Source: Nonomuraea africana (GTDB taxonomy: Bacteria > Actinomycetota > Actinomycetes > Streptosporangiales > Streptosporangiaceae). From it: a stretch of DNA of 64,000 bases. Of the stretch, positions 49,514-57,762 are shown in pieces. The notes below the pieces were generated by a model. It saw only the letters and a program-made list of their open reading frames with translations, was not told where the DNA came from and did not search any database. The position numbers and the translations under genes were made by a program. Numbering within the stretch: position 1 is the first letter of the stretch; each line of letters opens with the position of its first letter. Where the stretch lies: NCBI RefSeq assembly GCF_014873535.1, contig NZ_JADBEF010000001.1, positions 8,184,001-8,248,000 of the forward strand. The letters run 5' to 3'.

Positions 49514-49597
49514 TTCTCTTCTTGGTCCTGTACGGCATGCCTGTCTGGCGCCTGGTTCTCTTCTTGGTCCTGTACGGCATGCCTGTCTGGCGCCTCC
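49514..49597. repeat. 42-bp tandem duplication
   Basis: Two almost identical adjacent copies (49514-49555, 49556-49597) beginning TTCTCTTCTTGGTCCTG and ending CTGTCTGGCGCCT. The second copy leads into the MITE-like element. Confidence 0.8.
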
Positions 49598-50028
49598 GTC
49601 GCAGCGTGGTGCGGTCCGCCGAAGGCGCCCGCCCAGCGGGACTTCGGCTGGCCACCGCTACGGCGCCCCCAAAACCGACACCCCAATCCCGCATTCGCCG
49701 GAGACTGCTACGTGGGCGGGCGGCCGCGCGCCGGGCGGGGTGAGGGCTGGGCGGTGGACCGGCGGCGACCTGGGCGGAGGGCAGCGCGGCGTGGGGTCTG
49801 CGGCGGCGCTCATGGGGCTCGGGCTCGCGCTGGAGCAGTCGGAATCTCCACCTGTGATCCCGTTCGCCGGTGTTCAGGGGCCGCCGTGGCCTACCTGGAG
49901 CGCGAGGCCGTCATAGCGAGGTGGGGATCGGGGTCCGTAGCGGTGGTCGGCCACCGGCTCTCGGTGAGCGTATCCCTGGACAGACGCCAGCCCCGCGCCT
50001 GGGGTGGCGCTGGGGTGGCTTGCCGTAC
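49572..50028 (+). mobile_element. MITE-like repeat element, copy 1 (expanded, degenerate left end)
   Basis: The left part (49572-49690) and right part (49920-50028) match the reverse complement of copy 2 at 53648-53875. Shared long exact runs include CGTATCCCTGGACAGACGCC, and the right end carries GGTGGCTTGCCGTAC (50014-50028). The left end GTACGGCATGCCTG has drifted. About 230 bp of unrelated sequence lies in the middle. No open frame with a family signature. Confidence 0.65.
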
Positions 50029-50048
50029 GGGGTGGAAGGCCGGATGGT

Positions 50049-50180
50049 CGCGTCCTGCGCCAGCCATGGCACAGATATCGCCGCGTCCTAGGCCAGCCAC
50101 GGCACAGAAATGGCCGCGTCCTAGGCCAGCCACGGCACAAGAAAGGTCGCGTCCTGTGCTTGCCACGGCACAGACACCGA
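50049..50180. repeat. Four tandem 33-bp units
   Basis: Units start at 50049, 50082, 50115 and 50148, each beginning CGCGTCCT and containing GCCA(C/T)GGCACA. They are adjacent to the right end of MITE-like copy 1. A multiple of three, but no supported gene reads through. Confidence 0.78.
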
Positions 50181-50191
50181 GCGACGGACGC

Positions 50192-50554
50192 TTAGTAGAC
50201 GAGGGCTTGGGCGCCCTCGGCTACGGCTTCCTCGACGAAGGCGGGCGCGCCGGCGATCCGGACCCCGTCGATCAGGTCGTCCACCGTGATGTCGCGCCGG
50301 GCGGCACACTGGGTGCAGACCGTGACGCGTCCAGCCGCGAGCACCGCGTCGAGCAGGTCCTCCAACGGCGCGGCGTGCGGCAGGCTGAACTCCTTCGCTC
50401 TGCCGGGGAGTGCGAACCAGGAGGCTTCACCCGTCAGCCACAACGAGACGGGAACGCCGCTCGCCAGCGCGGCGGCCGCGACCGTGAAGGCCTGGTTGCA
50501 TCGCTCGGGGGCGTCGGCCCCCGCAGTCACCTTGATCACCAGTGATCGTGCCAT
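50192..50554 (-). CDS. DsrE-family protein
   Basis: 120 residues (MARSLVIKVTAGADAPERCN). DsrE/peroxiredoxin-like alpha/beta fold: AFTVAAAALASGVPVSLWLT, GEASWFALPGRAKEFSLPHA, DLLDAVLAAGRVTVCTQCAA. The CTQC cysteines could serve as sulfur-transfer residues. ATG start at 50554. No dsr or tus genes nearby; a general sulfur-relay role is possible. Confidence 0.82.
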   Translation of the reverse strand: MARSLVIKVTAGADAPERCNQAFTVAAAALASGVPVSLWLTGEASWFALPGRAKEFSLPHAAPLEDLLDAVLAAGRVTVCTQCAARRDITVDDLIDGVRIAGAPAFVEEAVAEGAQALVY

Positions 50555-50640
50555 GCCGTCAGCCTAGACCGAACCACTCTTCCCGTCCGCACCCAACCAC
50601 CTCCCAACCCCCGCCTCGATACCTCGGCCCCGCCGAACCC

Positions 50641-50730
50641 CTGCTTCCGAGATCCCTGCTTCCGAGATCCCTGCTTCCGAGATCCCAGCCTCCGAGATCC
50701 CTGCCTCCGAGATCCTTGCCTCCGAGATCC
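50641..50730. repeat. Six tandem 15-bp units
   Basis: Unit CTGCTTCCGAGATCC: three exact copies, then three with C-for-T or similar changes (50641-50730). Lies in the 300-bp gene-free gap 50555-50854. The unit preserves a five-codon open frame on the minus strand (repeating S-R-K-Q-G), but no start or family supports a protein. Confidence 0.85.
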
Positions 50731-50854
50731 CTGCGCCCCCGCTAGCCTCCCGACTCCCTGTGGGCTGAGGTTTTGACGGGGTCGGTCGCTGTTGATCTCG
50801 GATGGATGCGCTCCCCATCGCTCAACCCCCTCGGACGCCCTACGCTTGTGTGAC

Positions 50855-51343
50855 ATGGAAGAACCTGAAGTGCATCCCGACCTCGAGCCGATCGCCTGGC
50901 TGCTCGGCAGGTGGGAGGGTGCGGGCGTGGGCGGCTATCCGACGATCGAGAGCTTCAACTTCGGTCAGGAGATCGAGTTCGGTCACAACGGCAAGCCGTT
51001 CCTGACCTACACCAGTCGCACCTGGCTGCTGGACGACGCCGGTGACCGGGTGCGTCCCCTGGCCACCGAGACCGGCTACTGGCGTCAGCAGCCCGACCGC
51101 CAGCTCGAGGTGCTCCTGACGCACCCCACCGGCATCGTCGAGATCTACGTCGGCGAGGTGGTGTTCCACAAGATCGAGCTTCGCACCGACGTGGTGGCGC
51201 GCACCGCCAGCGCGAAGGAGTACACCGCGGGACACCGCCTCTACGGCCTGGTCAACGGCAACCTCATGTGGGCCTACGACATGGCCGCCGAGGGTGTCGC
51301 GCTGACCTCGCACATGTCCGCCGAGCTGAAGAAGGTCGCATGA
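50855..51343 (+). CDS. Nitrobindin/FABP-like haem-binding beta barrel
   Basis: 162 residues. The N-terminal signature LGRWEGAGVGGYPTIESFNF (GxWxGxGxG-YPTI) and the all-beta pattern (FGQEIEFGHNGKPFLTYTSR, RPLATETGYWRQQPDRQLEV, HPTGIVEIYVGEV) are those of THAP4/nitrobindin and mycobacterial Rv2717c/Rv0813c. A C-terminal His (LTSHMSAELKKV) is at the haem-ligand position of nitrobindins, which bind ferric haem and react with NO or peroxynitrite. Overlaps the next gene (ATGA). Confidence 0.88.
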   Translation: MEEPEVHPDLEPIAWLLGRWEGAGVGGYPTIESFNFGQEIEFGHNGKPFLTYTSRTWLLDDAGDRVRPLATETGYWRQQPDRQLEVLLTHPTGIVEIYVGEVVFHKIELRTDVVARTASAKEYTAGHRLYGLVNGNLMWAYDMAAEGVALTSHMSAELKKVA

Positions 51344-51636
51344 GCACTCCCTTCACCCCCGACGTGGTCGAGGCGATCAGGCGGCACATGAACGACGACC
51401 ACGCCGCGGACGGCCTGCTGATCGTGCGCGGCCTGGGCGGACGTCCCGAGGCGACGACCGCGACGACGAGCGACGTGGACGCCGAGGCCATCGAGTTCAC
51501 GATCGACGGCGGGGAGCGGGTGCGCGTGCCGTGGGGCGAGACGCTGACCGAACGTCCCCAGGTACGGCAGGCGGTGGTCCGCCTCTACAACGAGGCCTGC
51601 GCCAGACTCGGCGTCCCCGCGCGCGGCGAACACTGA
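51340..51636 (+). CDS. DUF2470 (haem-utilisation-like) protein
   Basis: 98 residues, translationally coupled to the nitrobindin-like gene. The domain starts VVEAIRRHMNDDHAADGLLI, with the conserved HMN-DH motif, then TSDVDAEAIEFTIDGGERVR, VRQAVVRLYNEACARLGV. DUF2470 is the C-terminal part of HugZ/pyridoxamine-oxidase-like haem oxygenases and binds haem or metal. Its pairing with a haem-binding nitrobindin supports a shared haem or NO role. Confidence 0.85.
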   Translation: MSTPFTPDVVEAIRRHMNDDHAADGLLIVRGLGGRPEATTATTSDVDAEAIEFTIDGGERVRVPWGETLTERPQVRQAVVRLYNEACARLGVPARGEH

Positions 51637-52194
51637 CACCTGCCACCGGACACCCTGAAGAGCCGCAGAACCCCAGCTCGCGAAAGCCCGGGCTCTGCGG
51701 GACTTCAACCTGCGAGTGCATCGGCCCTGAGTGGACTTCGGCCATTGGGCACTCCTGCTCTGCGAGGCTGCGGCCGAATGGGGGCTCGGCGGAGCTTCGA
51801 GCTGCGTGGGCTTCGGCCTGAGGGGGCGATTGGGCCGCGGGAACACAGGCTTCCGGCAGTGGACCAAGCCTGGTATACGGCCACCGGAAAGGCCCGGGAA
51901 ATGGGAAGGGCCCCGAGCGTGCTCCGCCTGTCGTCAGGCGGGCTGGATGGACCACAGACGGGGATGGACCCCGTCCTCCAGCTGCTCGGAGCCCCGGTGG
52001 CTGCCTCAAATTTCGCCTCTGCGGCGTGAGACCTCCAGACCTGGTCCGGATGGTTCCGCCGCTAGCGGACAGCCACCTCGCTAGCCCAACTATGAATCAC
52101 CATTGTTCGGACCACCTCCTTTCCGCGTGTTTCAAAGCTATGCGGCCCCATCCGTAACGGGCAAGCGATTATTCGTCGGCCGTAGACTCAGGAC
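51637..52194. other. 558-bp gene-free stretch with decayed short repeats
   Basis: Between about 51690 and 51840, phrases such as GGACTTCGGCC, GGGCTTCGGCC, CTGCGGCCGAATGG and CTCGGCGGAGC recur every 15-18 bp. This resembles the array near 23.4 kb but is more degraded. The last 60 bp before 52195 should hold the fur-like promoter. No convincing gene. Confidence 0.5.
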
Positions 52195-52614
52195 ATGACC
52201 GAGACCGCATGGCACGAGGAGCTCCGCGCCAAGGGCTACCGCGTGACTCCGCAACGGCAGCTGGTCCTCGAAGCGGTCAAGGCGCTCGGGCACGGCACGC
52301 CCGAGGAGATCTGCGCCAAAGTCCAGCAGACCGCCCGCGGGGTCAACATCTCCACCGTCTACCGCACGCTCGAGCTGCTCGAAGAGCTCGGCATGGTCAC
52401 CCACACGCACCTCAACCACGTCGCGCCCACCTACCACTTGGCCGCCGAGGCCGACCACGTCCACCTGGTGTGCAGGGGGTGCGGGGAGGTCAGCGAGGTA
52501 CGTCCCGAGATGGCCGACGGGCTGGTGAAGGGGCTGGAGGAGGAGTTGGGCTTCGTCGCCGACGTCCGTCACCTGACCGTCTTCGGCCGCTGTCGGGGCT
52601 GCCGGGTAGCCTGA
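52195..52614 (+). CDS. Fur-family metalloregulator
   Basis: 139 residues. DNA-binding winged helix (LRAKGYRVTPQRQLVLEAVK, VNISTVYRTLELLEELGMVT) and dimerisation domain with metal ligands (THLNHVAPTYHLAAEADHVH). Structural zinc site Cys93, Cys96 (CRGC) and Cys133, Cys136 (CRGC). It could be a Zur, Fur or Mur type; residues alone do not settle which. Immediately upstream of ygfZ (4 bp), suggesting an iron-sulfur or metal-linked operon. Confidence 0.92.
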   Translation: MTETAWHEELRAKGYRVTPQRQLVLEAVKALGHGTPEEICAKVQQTARGVNISTVYRTLELLEELGMVTHTHLNHVAPTYHLAAEADHVHLVCRGCGEVSEVRPEMADGLVKGLEEELGFVADVRHLTVFGRCRGCRVA

Positions 52615-52618
52615 CGGC

Positions 52619-53557
52619 ATGCGTAGCCCTCTGCTCGATCTTCCTGGCGCCGTCGCGGCCGACGCCCCCGACGCCGACGTCGCCGCCCACTACGGCGACC
52701 TCTTCGCCGAACAGCGCGCGCTGGTGAAGGGCGAAGCGGTCGTCGACCGCAGCAACCGCGAGATCGTCAGGATCGCCGGAGCCGACCGGCTGAAATGGCT
52801 CAACGACCTCACCTCGCAGAAGCTCGACACCCTGCAGCCCGGTGAGTGGACCCAGACCCTCATCCTCGACCTGCAGGGGCGCGTCGAGCACCACCTCACG
52901 CTCGTCGACGACGGCGCGGCCGTCCTGGCCCATGTCGAGCCGGGCACCGCGGCGTCGCTGATCGACTACCTCGACAGGATGCGGTTCATGCTGCGGGTCG
53001 AGGTCTCGGCGGCCGACGACCTCGCGGTGTTGTCGGGCGCGTCGGAGGACTTCCTCGTGCCGCGCGCCGAGCTCGACACCCACCTGGGCAAGCCGCTGGC
53101 GGGGCTGTGGGCCTACGAGGCGCTGCGCATCGAGGGGCACCGGCCGAGGCTCGGCCTCGACACCGACCACAAGACGATCCCGCACGAGGTGGGCTGGATC
53201 GGCGCGGCCGTCCACCTGACCAAGGGCTGCTATCGCGGGCAGGAGACCGTGGCCAGGGTCCACAACCTGGGCCACCCGCCGAGGCGGCTGGTCTTCCTCC
53301 ACCTCGACGGCAGCGTCGACACGCTGCCCGTCCACGGGGCGCCGGTGCTGCTCGACGGGCAGGAGGTGGGCTTCGTCGGCTCCGCCGCCCGCCACCACGA
53401 GCTGGGCCCGATCGCGCTGGGGCTCGTCAAGCGCACGGTGCCGGTCGACGCACCGCTGCTGGCGGGCGGGGTGGCGGCGTCCCAGGAGGTCATCGTGCCC
53501 CCAGACGCCGGCCGCAACGTCGCCATCGACCCCGCCCTCCGCCGCAGAATCCGCTAA
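52619..53557 (+). CDS. ygfZ: Folate-binding YgfZ/CAF17-like Fe-S assembly protein
   Basis: 312 residues. GcvT-like fold with VVDRSNREIVRIAGADRLKW, LNDLTSQKLDTLQPGEWTQT, LILDLQGRVEHHLTLVDDGA. The family-defining K-G-C-Y-x-G-Q-E motif is HLTKGCYRGQETVARVHNLG (Cys near 203). YgfZ uses tetrahydrofolate and this Cys to help maturation or repair of some [4Fe-4S] enzymes. Follows the Fur-family gene by 4 bp. Confidence 0.93.
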   Translation: MRSPLLDLPGAVAADAPDADVAAHYGDLFAEQRALVKGEAVVDRSNREIVRIAGADRLKWLNDLTSQKLDTLQPGEWTQTLILDLQGRVEHHLTLVDDGAAVLAHVEPGTAASLIDYLDRMRFMLRVEVSAADDLAVLSGASEDFLVPRAELDTHLGKPLAGLWAYEALRIEGHRPRLGLDTDHKTIPHEVGWIGAAVHLTKGCYRGQETVARVHNLGHPPRRLVFLHLDGSVDTLPVHGAPVLLDGQEVGFVGSAARHHELGPIALGLVKRTVPVDAPLLAGGVAASQEVIVPPDAGRNVAIDPALRRRIR

Positions 53558-53647
53558 CCCCGAGCTCCCTTCAGGGGGAGCCGCTCTCCTGTGTCACCCG
53601 GGGTTTCTGCGGGGGAGGCCGCTCCCGTGCGTCACCCAGAGGTTCCC

Positions 53648-53875
53648 GTACGGCAAGCCACCCCAGCGCCACCCGAGGTGCGGGGCCGGCGTCTGTCCAG
53701 GGATACGCCTCACCGGGAGCGCGTGGCCGGCCGCCGTTACGGACCCCGGGTGTCGCTGAGGCGTGGCGCCGGTTTCACGGGCGCCGTTGCGGCGGTCAGC
53801 CGGAGTCCTGCTGGGTGGCCGCCTTCAGCGGACGGAACCACGCTGCGACGGAGGCGCCCAGGTGGCTTGCCGTAC
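53648..53875 (-). mobile_element. MITE-like repeat element, copy 2 (compact, intact 15-bp terminal repeats)
   Basis: 228 bp with perfect terminal inverted repeats GTACGGCAAGCCACC (53648-53662) and GGTGGCTTGCCGTAC (53861-53875). The interior is a reverse-oriented match to both halves of copy 1 at 49572-50028. No coding capacity. It fills the gap 53558-53942 between ygfZ and the next gene and looks like a non-autonomous element. Confidence 0.72.
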
Positions 53876-53942
53876 AGGATAAGGAGACGAGTCGCGCAGA
53901 CCCGCGCAGAAACAGGTCAGCGGCCCGGAAGGTTGGTCGCAT

Positions 53943-54389
53943 CTACTCCAGACATGTCCGCGCGGGGCAGATGAGCGTTCTGGGACGGGTGACCAGATGT
54001 ACCGTGACGCCCTCCGGCACCGTCAGCGTGTAGAGCCCGCCGCAGTTCGTCGCCGCGCAGCTGACCTCCGCCCGGAGCCACTTGCCGTTCCACGACTCGG
54101 AGTGGTTGCGTCCGCCGTCGCTCCACGTGAGCCGTCGCTCGATCGTGAGCCGCCCCGCACCCCCGGCGACAGGGACCACCTTGACGTCCACCTCGCCCTT
54201 CATGTCGACGAACAGCTCGGTGGTCGCGATCCGGTAGACGGACACCGTGGTCTCGGTCGAGCGGGACGAGATGAGGGCGGTGTCGGCGGAGTCCTCGGGC
54301 AGGTCCATGCCGAAACCGAACGCCGATCCCAGTCCGACGACCGACACCAGGCTGAACACTCCGCCCACGAGGAGCCAGGCCCTGCGCAT
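53943..54389 (-). CDS. Small secreted or membrane-anchored beta-rich protein (DUF4097-like), possibly truncated
   Basis: 148 residues from the ATG at 54389 with GAGGAG. N-terminal signal or anchor (LLVGGVFSLVSVVGLGSAFG), then beta strands (ETTVSVYRIATTELFVDMKG, VDVKVVPVAGGAGRLTIERR, CGGLYTLTVPEGVTVHLVTR) as at the start of DUF4097-type adhesin folds. The family normally continues with repeated strands. Here it ends in PRTLICPARTCLE, 67 bp from the MITE-like element, so the 3' end may be deleted. It lies downstream of the NarL-type regulator, probably in its operon. Confidence 0.65.
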   Translation of the reverse strand: MRRAWLLVGGVFSLVSVVGLGSAFGFGMDLPEDSADTALISSRSTETTVSVYRIATTELFVDMKGEVDVKVVPVAGGAGRLTIERRLTWSDGGRNHSESWNGKWLRAEVSCAATNCGGLYTLTVPEGVTVHLVTRPRTLICPARTCLE

Positions 54390-54400
54390 GCGTGCTCCTC

Positions 54401-55045
54401 TCAGACCTTCAGGAAGCGCAGGACGGCCAGCACCCTGCGATGGTCCTTGTCGTCGGCGCCGGACAGTCCGAGCTTGGCGAAGATGTTGTTGATGTGCTTG
54501 CCGACCGCGCCCTCGGACACGACCAGGGCCTCGGCGATGGCCCCGTTCGAGCGGCCCTCGGCGATGAGGGCGAGCACCTCGTGCTCCCTGCGGGTGAGCT
54601 GGTCGAGCGGGTCGCTCCGGCGGCGCAGCAGCAGCTGGGCGACCACCTCGGGGTCGAGGGCGGTGCCGCCCGCCGCCACCCTGCGCAGCGCCTCCACGAA
54701 CTCGGCGACGTCGGCCACCCTGTCCTTGAGCAGGTAGCCGACCCCGGTGGTCTCGGTGGACAGCAACTGGCTGGCGTAGCGCTCCTCGACGTACTGGGAG
54801 AGCACCACGATCGGCAGCCCGGGGCGCTGCCTGCGCAGCACCAGCGCGGCGCGCAGTCCCTCGTCCCGGTGCGAGGGCGGCATGCGCACGTCGGTGACGA
54901 CCAGGTCGGGCTGGTGCTCGCCGACCGCGCGCAGCAGCTCCTCGGCGTCGCCCACGGCGGCCACGACCTCCATGCCCGCCGAGCCGAGCACCCAGGTCAG
55001 GCCCTCTCTCAGCAGGACGGAGTCCTCGGCCAGCACTACTCGCAT
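54401..55045 (-). CDS. NarL/LuxR-type response regulator
   Basis: 214 residues. Receiver: MRVVLAEDSVLLREGLTWVL, phospho-Asp in DLVVTDVRMPP (about 52), IVVLSQYVEERYASQLLSTE, VGYLLKDRVADVAEFVEALR. The C-terminal LuxR HTH is LTRREHEVLALIAEGRSNGA, GKHINNIFAKLGLSGADD. Overlaps the kinase gene upstream by 10 bp. Targets unknown; the DUF4097-like gene immediately downstream is a likely member of its regulon. Confidence 0.93.
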   Translation of the reverse strand: MRVVLAEDSVLLREGLTWVLGSAGMEVVAAVGDAEELLRAVGEHQPDLVVTDVRMPPSHRDEGLRAALVLRRQRPGLPIVVLSQYVEERYASQLLSTETTGVGYLLKDRVADVAEFVEALRRVAAGGTALDPEVVAQLLLRRRSDPLDQLTRREHEVLALIAEGRSNGAIAEALVVSEGAVGKHINNIFAKLGLSGADDKDHRRVLAVLRFLKV

Positions 55046-56259
55046 GGAAGCTCCACTTCGATCGTCGTCGGTCCGCCCGATGGGCTGTCGATGCGCAGCT
55101 CGCCGTCCACCGAACCGACCCGCTGCGCGAGGCCGCGCAGACCGGTGCCGCGCTCGGGCGCGGCCCCTCCTCGTCCGTCATCTCGTACGGCGAGCCGCAA
55201 CCGGTCGCCCCTGCGCACGACCGTGATCGTCGCCTCGGTGGCCTCGGCGTGCTTGGCGATGTTGGTGAGCGCCTCGGAGACCACGAAGAACGCCACCGCC
55301 TCGATCGTGGCCGAGGCCCGCTGCCTGACGTCGACGCTGAGCCGTACGGGAAAGGGGGCGCGGGCGGCGAGGCCGGACAGGGCCGCGTCCAGGCCCTCGT
55401 CGGTGAGGACCGCGGGGTGCAGCCCGCGGACGAGGTCGCGCAGCTCCTTGAGCGCCTGCTTGGACTCCTCGTGCGCCTGGGCGATCACCTGGCGGGCGGG
55501 TTCGGGCAGGTCGGTGAGGGTGGCGCGAGCCATGCCGAGGTTCATGGCGAGCCAGACCAGGCGCTGCTGGGTGCCGTCGTGGAGGTCACGCTCGATGCGC
55601 CGCCGCTCGGCGTCCGCCGCGTCGATGACCTCGGCGCGGCTCTCCTGCAGCGTCTCCACCCGCTGGGCGAGCTCGTCGCTGAGGGCCGGGCCGAGCAGGG
55701 CCTTGCCCGCGATGACGTCCACCCAGGTGAACGCCCGCGCCACCAGCGGCGCGGCGAGGAAGAGTCCCACGCCGATCAGCGCGAACAACATGCCGAGCCA
55801 AGGGCGGGGCGAGATGTCGAAGGCACGTACCGACAGGAAGATCATGGCGAGGGTGCCGCCCCACGTCACCAGCAGGGCGACGGAGCCCAGGCCGTTGAGC
55901 AGCGGGCACAGCAGGTGGTAGGCGAGCTGCCGCCACGTGCTCAGGGCTCTGGCCTGCGGGACCAGCCACTTGAGCGGGTGCGGGGAGAAATCCCTGCGCG
56001 GCAGAGGGGGGATGTGGACGTTGAGATGGGCGGTGAAGCGGGAGCGCTGCAGGGCGGTGAAGAGCGGCAGCGTCCAGAACAGCAGAGCGACCGCGATCAC
56101 GGGGACGGCCACGGTCCAGACCAGCAGCACCGACGCGGCCACCAGGGCCACGATCACCGCCCCTGAGAGCAGGCCGGTGAGCAGGCCGGTCGCCACGTGG
56201 AGCGTGCGGAGCCAGGTCGCCGTTCCCCAGTGGGCGCGGATCCGCTGCCAGATGGTCAT
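55036..56259 (-). CDS. HisKA_3-type sensor histidine kinase
   Basis: 407 residues from the ATG at 56259. Two N-terminal TM pairs with a sensor region (VIVALVAASVLLVWTVAVPV; LLVTWGGTLAMIFLSVRAFD; FALIGVGLFLAAPLVARAFT). The phospho-acceptor His is in DAERRRIERDLHDGTQQRLV. The ATPase domain is FFVVSEALTNIAKHAEATEA, VRDDGRGGAAPERGTGLRGL. Typical 'sensor domain-containing' actinomycete kinase paired with the NarL-type regulator. The signal is unknown; probably membrane stress. Confidence 0.92.
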   Translation of the reverse strand: MTIWQRIRAHWGTATWLRTLHVATGLLTGLLSGAVIVALVAASVLLVWTVAVPVIAVALLFWTLPLFTALQRSRFTAHLNVHIPPLPRRDFSPHPLKWLVPQARALSTWRQLAYHLLCPLLNGLGSVALLVTWGGTLAMIFLSVRAFDISPRPWLGMLFALIGVGLFLAAPLVARAFTWVDVIAGKALLGPALSDELAQRVETLQESRAEVIDAADAERRRIERDLHDGTQQRLVWLAMNLGMARATLTDLPEPARQVIAQAHEESKQALKELRDLVRGLHPAVLTDEGLDAALSGLAARAPFPVRLSVDVRQRASATIEAVAFFVVSEALTNIAKHAEATEATITVVRRGDRLRLAVRDDGRGGAAPERGTGLRGLAQRVGSVDGELRIDSPSGGPTTIEVELPCE

Positions 56260-56338
56260 GCGTCCACGGTAGAGAGCGGGGAAGGGGTGGGGAAATGGGC
56301 CGATCATCCCGGAAAAAGGTGAGGCTGGCCCTACCAGG

Positions 56339-56764
56339 TCAGAGATCGATGACGAGCGTGATCGGGCCGTCGTTCAGCAGCGAGACCTTCATCTCGGCGC
56401 CGAAGCTGCCGGTCTCGACGTGCGCGCCGAGTGCCCGCAGCTCGTCGATGACGGCCTGCACGAGCGGCTCGGCGACCGGGCCGGGAGCCGCGGCCTGCCA
56501 GGTGGGACGGCGGCCCTTGCGCGTGTCGCCGTACAACGTGAACTGGCTGATCACCAGCAGGGGAGCGCCGATGTCGGAGCAGGACTTCTCGCCGTCGAGA
56601 ATGCGCAGCCCCCACAGCTTCGCGGCCAGCTTGCGGGCCTCCGCGGGGGTGTCGCTGTGCGTGACGCCGACCAGGACCATCAGGCCCGGCTGGTCGATCG
56701 CGCCGACGGTTCGGCCCTCGACGACGACGGAGGCGTGGCTCACCCGCTGAACGACTGCTCGCAT
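56339..56764 (-). CDS. dtd: D-aminoacyl-tRNA deacylase
   Basis: 141 residues, normal Dtd length. MRAVVQRVSHASVVVEGRTV, VGVTHSDTPAEARKLAAKLW, the catalytic SQFTLYGDTRKGRRPTW and C-terminal LLNDGPITLVID motifs. It removes D-amino acids and glycine from mischarged tRNAs. ATG at 56764; divergent from the asparaginase gene by 83 bp. Confidence 0.96.
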   Translation of the reverse strand: MRAVVQRVSHASVVVEGRTVGAIDQPGLMVLVGVTHSDTPAEARKLAAKLWGLRILDGEKSCSDIGAPLLVISQFTLYGDTRKGRRPTWQAAAPGPVAEPLVQAVIDELRALGAHVETGSFGAEMKVSLLNDGPITLVIDL

Positions 56765-56847
56765 GGGACCCCATTGTGGCGCACCCGGTCTTCCCGGCAG
56801 AACGCCCCGGTAGGGCGGTAATACACTCGGGGCGAAAGGGAGGGTAA

Positions 56848-57762
56848 ATGTCGCTTGTTGTGGAGGTTGTCCGTTCCGGGTTCGTGGAGTCCACGCACCG
56901 GGCGAGGATGCTGACGGTGTCGGCGGACGGGAAGCCCGTGCTGATGCACGGCGCCGTGGACGCGCTGGCCTCGCCGCGCTCCTCGATGAAGCCGCTGCAG
57001 GCGCTCGGCATGCTGCGCAACGGGCTGGACCTGGACGGGGAGCTGCTCGCGCTGGCGTGCGCCTCTCACTCGGGCGAGCCGTTCCACGTGGACGGCGCCA
57101 GGAAGATCCTCGCGGGCGCCGGGCTCGACGAGAGCGCGCTGCTGTGTCCCGAGGACTATCCCGACGACAGGACCGTGACCAGCAAGGCGCGGATCTTCAT
57201 GAACTGCTCCGGCAAGCACTCGGCCATGCTCGCCACCTGCGTGATCAACGGCTGGCCGCTGGAGACCTACCTGGACCCGGCTCATCCGCTGCAACGGGCG
57301 CTCAGGGAGACCGTGGAGGAGCTGACCGGCGAGCGCGTGGCCGCCACCGGGATCGACGGCTGCGGAGCCCCGCTGTTCTTCGTCTCGATGGTCGGGGTGA
57401 CGCGGGCCTTCCGCGCCTTCCCCCTGGGAGCGCCGGGCTCGCCCGAGCGGCGTGTCTACGAGGCCATGACCACCCACCCCGAGTGGACGTCCGGCACCAC
57501 CCGCCCCGAGGCCAGGCTGATGCGGGCCATCCCGGGGCTGATGGTGAAGGCGGGGGCCGAGGCGTTCGACGCCTTCGCCTACTCCGACGGCAGGGCGGGC
57601 ACCGTCAAGATCGAGGACGGCTCCTCCCGCGCGCGCGTCCCCGTGACCGTGGCCGCGCTGCGGGCGCTCGGACTGGACGCTCCCGAGCTCGCCGAGCTGG
57701 CGACCGGTTCGCTGCTGGGCGGCGGGCGCCCGGTCGGCGAGGTACGGCTAGGCGCGTCGTAG
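56848..57762 (+). CDS. Asparaginase of the Rhizobium-type (class 3) family
   Basis: 304 residues. RSGFVESTHRARMLTVSADG, SPRSSMKPLQALGMLRNGLD, CASHSGEPFHVDGARKILAG, and the catalytic region FMNCSGKHSAMLATCVINGW (about 115-130) are diagnostic of the AnsA/ReAV-like asparaginase family, unrelated to E. coli types I and II. CPEDYPDD and IDGCGAPLFFVSM supply further conserved cysteines that bind zinc in this family. It hydrolyses L-asparagine to aspartate and ammonia. Its 3' end overlaps the ankyrin gene by 15 bp. Confidence 0.93.
   Translation: MSLVVEVVRSGFVESTHRARMLTVSADGKPVLMHGAVDALASPRSSMKPLQALGMLRNGLDLDGELLALACASHSGEPFHVDGARKILAGAGLDESALLCPEDYPDDRTVTSKARIFMNCSGKHSAMLATCVINGWPLETYLDPAHPLQRALRETVEELTGERVAATGIDGCGAPLFFVSMVGVTRAFRAFPLGAPGSPERRVYEAMTTHPEWTSGTTRPEARLMRAIPGLMVKAGAEAFDAFAYSDGRAGTVKIEDGSSRARVPVTVAALRALGLDAPELAELATGSLLGGGRPVGEVRLGAS

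Noticed and set aside
50641..50730. CRISPR or coding repeat (S-R-K-Q-G) protein
   Set aside because: 15-bp units without spacers. The minus frame lacks a credible start, signal or homologue.
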